Assembly (NCBI GenBank): GCA_024336345.1
Contig: JANFOG010000002.1
Coordinates: forward strand, 3,720,001-3,784,000
Reading direction: 5' to 3'
From: Mariannaea sp. PMI_226
Lineage: Eukaryota; Ascomycota; Sordariomycetes; Hypocreales; Nectriaceae
DNA length: 64,000 nucleotides
A program made the position numbers and the translations under genes. How positions within the stretch are numbered: the first letter of the stretch is position 1; each line of letters starts with the position of its first letter. Under the pieces are notes generated by a model. The model was not told where the DNA came from, ran no database searches, and saw nothing but the letters and a program-made list of their open reading frames with translations. Shown here piece by piece: positions 62,139 to 64,000 of this stretch.

Positions 62139-63373
62139 GAGAAGGAGTTCCAAAAAAAAATCAAACCGGGATGGCCCTTGATCGGGCGGAGTATTTCATG
62201 GGGGTTTGGAGGTGCTGCATTTAGCGAAACGGAGTTGCTATGATTTTTCTCTTTTTTTTCTTTTCTCTACTTGGATTACCTTCACACTGCGGCCTGGCGG
62301 AGGAATGCCGCCGCAGATGCATGGATAGGGCTTATTCCTGTATATGTGTCTAGCCTTTGGATGAGGCTGGTTTTTTTCGGCATCAGCTTGGATTACAATC
62401 ATCGCGTCTATAATATGCGCGCCAATATTGGGTACAGTTTGTTTGGAGGAAATCTTGTTTTTTTTTTCTTTTTTACAGACGCCTGCAGGTTACGCAACGT
62501 CACACACGGGCACATACGCGGTATCATAAGTATCTTACTCGGCGGAACAATTGGTATATAATGTCTTGTATCACTGCCTTTGGGAGGGCCACTCTTGTTT
62601 ACCTTAGATGAAGGAGAGGCGAACCAAGGTTATAGGCTGGGCTTGGCTGCCTGGTTGAATTGTATATAGCCGTCGTCCCTAGTGACGAACGCAGTTTATA
62701 TAGCTAAAGAATTGTATGATAACAGGTTACTTGAAGATATTGGTTCAACATGATTGGTCTCTTTGGTTGACAGCCTACTGGTGTGTGTTGTGATTGTTAT
62801 TATTGGTTCTTGATGTTTGTTATCAAGATAGGTACGTATAGATGGTATCGTCATCCCATCACTCTTGGCTTGTCCTAATAACCTCTGGATGTATCGAGTT
62901 TTATTCCCTTGCGACAAGGTAACTTATGTCACTTCAGGTAACGTACCTAGGTGCTGAAATACCTAGTCAAATTGTTTGCAGTTTCTTCCTCGTCGTAACT
63001 ACGGCGTCATGGTGGAATTGCTTGCAACTGGACTGGGAAAAGGAAAGAGACGATGAAATGCCTCTCCCGAGGGTAAGGCAAGGTACCTAAGGTAAGGTAG
63101 CTAGCTACCTAGGTGAGGTAGGTAAACAAGCAGCTGTGCTTTTTAAACCCCGAGGCTCAACTACTCAACACGGGCATACAGTGAATCTTCCACTTCCAAC
63201 AACATTAATCAAACACCCACCTTCGTTATCTTTCTTCCACGGCATCCTAATACCACTGTTCTTTATCCTACTTTTTCCGTGTGTTTATTACTCTCTGCAG
63301 AGATATCGATGCCTCGATCTGCTGCCAGCAATCTTACCTTCCACGACAACCAGAGAAACGATAACCGAACAGC
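62139..63373. other. Intergenic region before the right-edge gene
   Basis: 1.2 kb with no supported gene. T-runs mark the 3' UTR of the coiled-coil gene. A dense cluster of AGGTA/TACCT motifs lies at 63072-63125, within the promoter of the next gene. Confidence 0.6.
63072..63125. repeat. Cluster of AGGTA/TACCT palindromic units
   Basis: About 54 bp made almost entirely of AGGTA(A/C), TACCTA and AGCTAGCTACCTAGGT units that can fold on themselves. It is the densest copy of a motif scattered across intergenic DNA of this window. Confidence 0.75.
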
Positions 63374-64000
63374 ATGCTCTGCCCCAAGACCAATATCCTC
63401 CTCTGGGCGATTGCTCTACTCTCACTCTTCCTATCCATTATTCGCGAACGGTTTCGACATTTTCTTGCCGATATACTGGCCGACTCCCTCCTCGACTTTG
63501 CCACCTTTACCCTCATCGGCTCGGTTATGTGGCGCAGGAGGCGCCGTCCTTGGCTCCGTTGGGTGTATTTCTCGAGCTTGGGCTGTATGTGTGTGACTGC
63601 TCATGAGATACTCGATGAGCTAGGCTTCGAGGGAAGAATGCCGTCGGGCTTTGGAAAGACCAACGAGGGCGGGGTTAGAATGTTGGTTGCCCATGTGCTG
63701 GGGGCGTTTACGTTGCTTGGGACCCTTGTGCCCTTACGTCTCGATGTAGGTTTTCCCAAAACAAAAAAAAGGCATCATTTCGCCTTTTAGAAGAATTTGG
63801 TACTAACTTGACCTCCAGAGACGGGATATGGAGGCTTGTGGTTTTGGCATAATATGTCTTTCTCCACTGCGCCAGCACAAGAGCCAATGCCCATTTCGCT
63901 TGACAATGATCGGGCTTGTGGGATTGGCAACCATTGCAGGACTTGCTGAATTGGGGCTCTACCTGGCACTTGGTCATTGGGTTGATCTTCCTCGCTTTTG
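63374..64000 (+). CDS. Polytopic membrane protein, partial (right edge)
   Basis: Exon 1 63374-63745 and exon 2 from 63819, phase 0 across a 73-bp intron (GTAGGT...CTCCAG with a CTAAC branch site); open to the window end, at least 184 residues. The first ATG of the frame is used. A hydrophobic helix opens the chain (ILLWAIALLSLFLSII), then ADSLLDFATFTLIGSVMW and RRRRRPWLRWVYFSSLG. Further hydrophobic segments are VLGAFTLLGTLVPLRL, across the splice RRDMEACGFGIICL, and LTMIGLVGLATIAGLAELGLYLAL. I do not recognise the family. An overlapping ORF that begins upstream (ATG 63309) in another frame is less hydrophobic and probably a uORF. Confidence 0.55.

Overview
The window looks like nuclear DNA of a filamentous ascomycete, most likely a Sordariomycete and possibly of the order Hypocreales. 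The order is inferred from gene content and style, not proven. Evidence: most genes are cut by short introns (about 55-85 bp, GTRNGT...YAG). The protein set is fungal: Pmt4, Vps10, Atg10, Med16, a GT69 CAP59-like mannosyltransferase and fungal-only families. Intergenic spaces are 0.5-5 kb and rich in A/T and C/T tracts. There are no operons, ribosome-binding sites, CRISPR arrays or bacterial mobile elements. I resolve 15 complete genes plus one cut by the right edge. Exon joins were set by hand from splice sites, reading frame and recalled family motifs.

Layout. 1-4.1 kb: no convincing gene. 4.1-7.2 kb: a divergent pair of fungal hypothetical genes. 7.8-9.2 kb: GT69 mannosyltransferase (-). 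9.7-10.1 kb: a very A+T-rich block, probably a decayed repeat. 10.6-13.0 kb: PMT4 (-). 15.1-15.8 kb: RidA/Mmf1-type protein with a 14-nt micro-exon. 16.1-17.1 kb: hypothetical gene (-). 17.2-19.6 kb: divergent ARPC1 (-) and U1A/U2B-type RRM protein (+). 19.7-21.4 kb: ATG10 (-), convergent with the RRM gene and divergent from MNS1. 21.4-23.6 kb: GH47 ER mannosidase. 25.4-27.5 kb: amino-acid permease. 28.8-31.2 kb: six-fold repeat protein (-). 34.7-39.3 kb: VPS10. 42.3-45.6 kb: hypothetical gene with a ~1.07-kb intron (-). 50.2-53.4 kb: MED16 with 8 exons. 58.7-62.1 kb: large coiled-coil protein. 63.4 kb to the edge: membrane protein (partial).

Biology. Several genes serve the secretory and vacuolar route: GT69 mannosyltransferase, Pmt4 O-mannosylation, GH47 N-glycan trimming, Vps10 sorting, a plasma-membrane permease and Atg10 autophagy. 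The rest are scattered housekeeping functions, and I see no biosynthetic cluster or defence island. The most interesting signal is translational. In five genes an upstream ORF ends within four bases of the main start: three share an ATGA overlap and two leave a 2-nt gap. This hints at termination-reinitiation control, but it needs a genome-wide null model and transcript starts before it can be believed.
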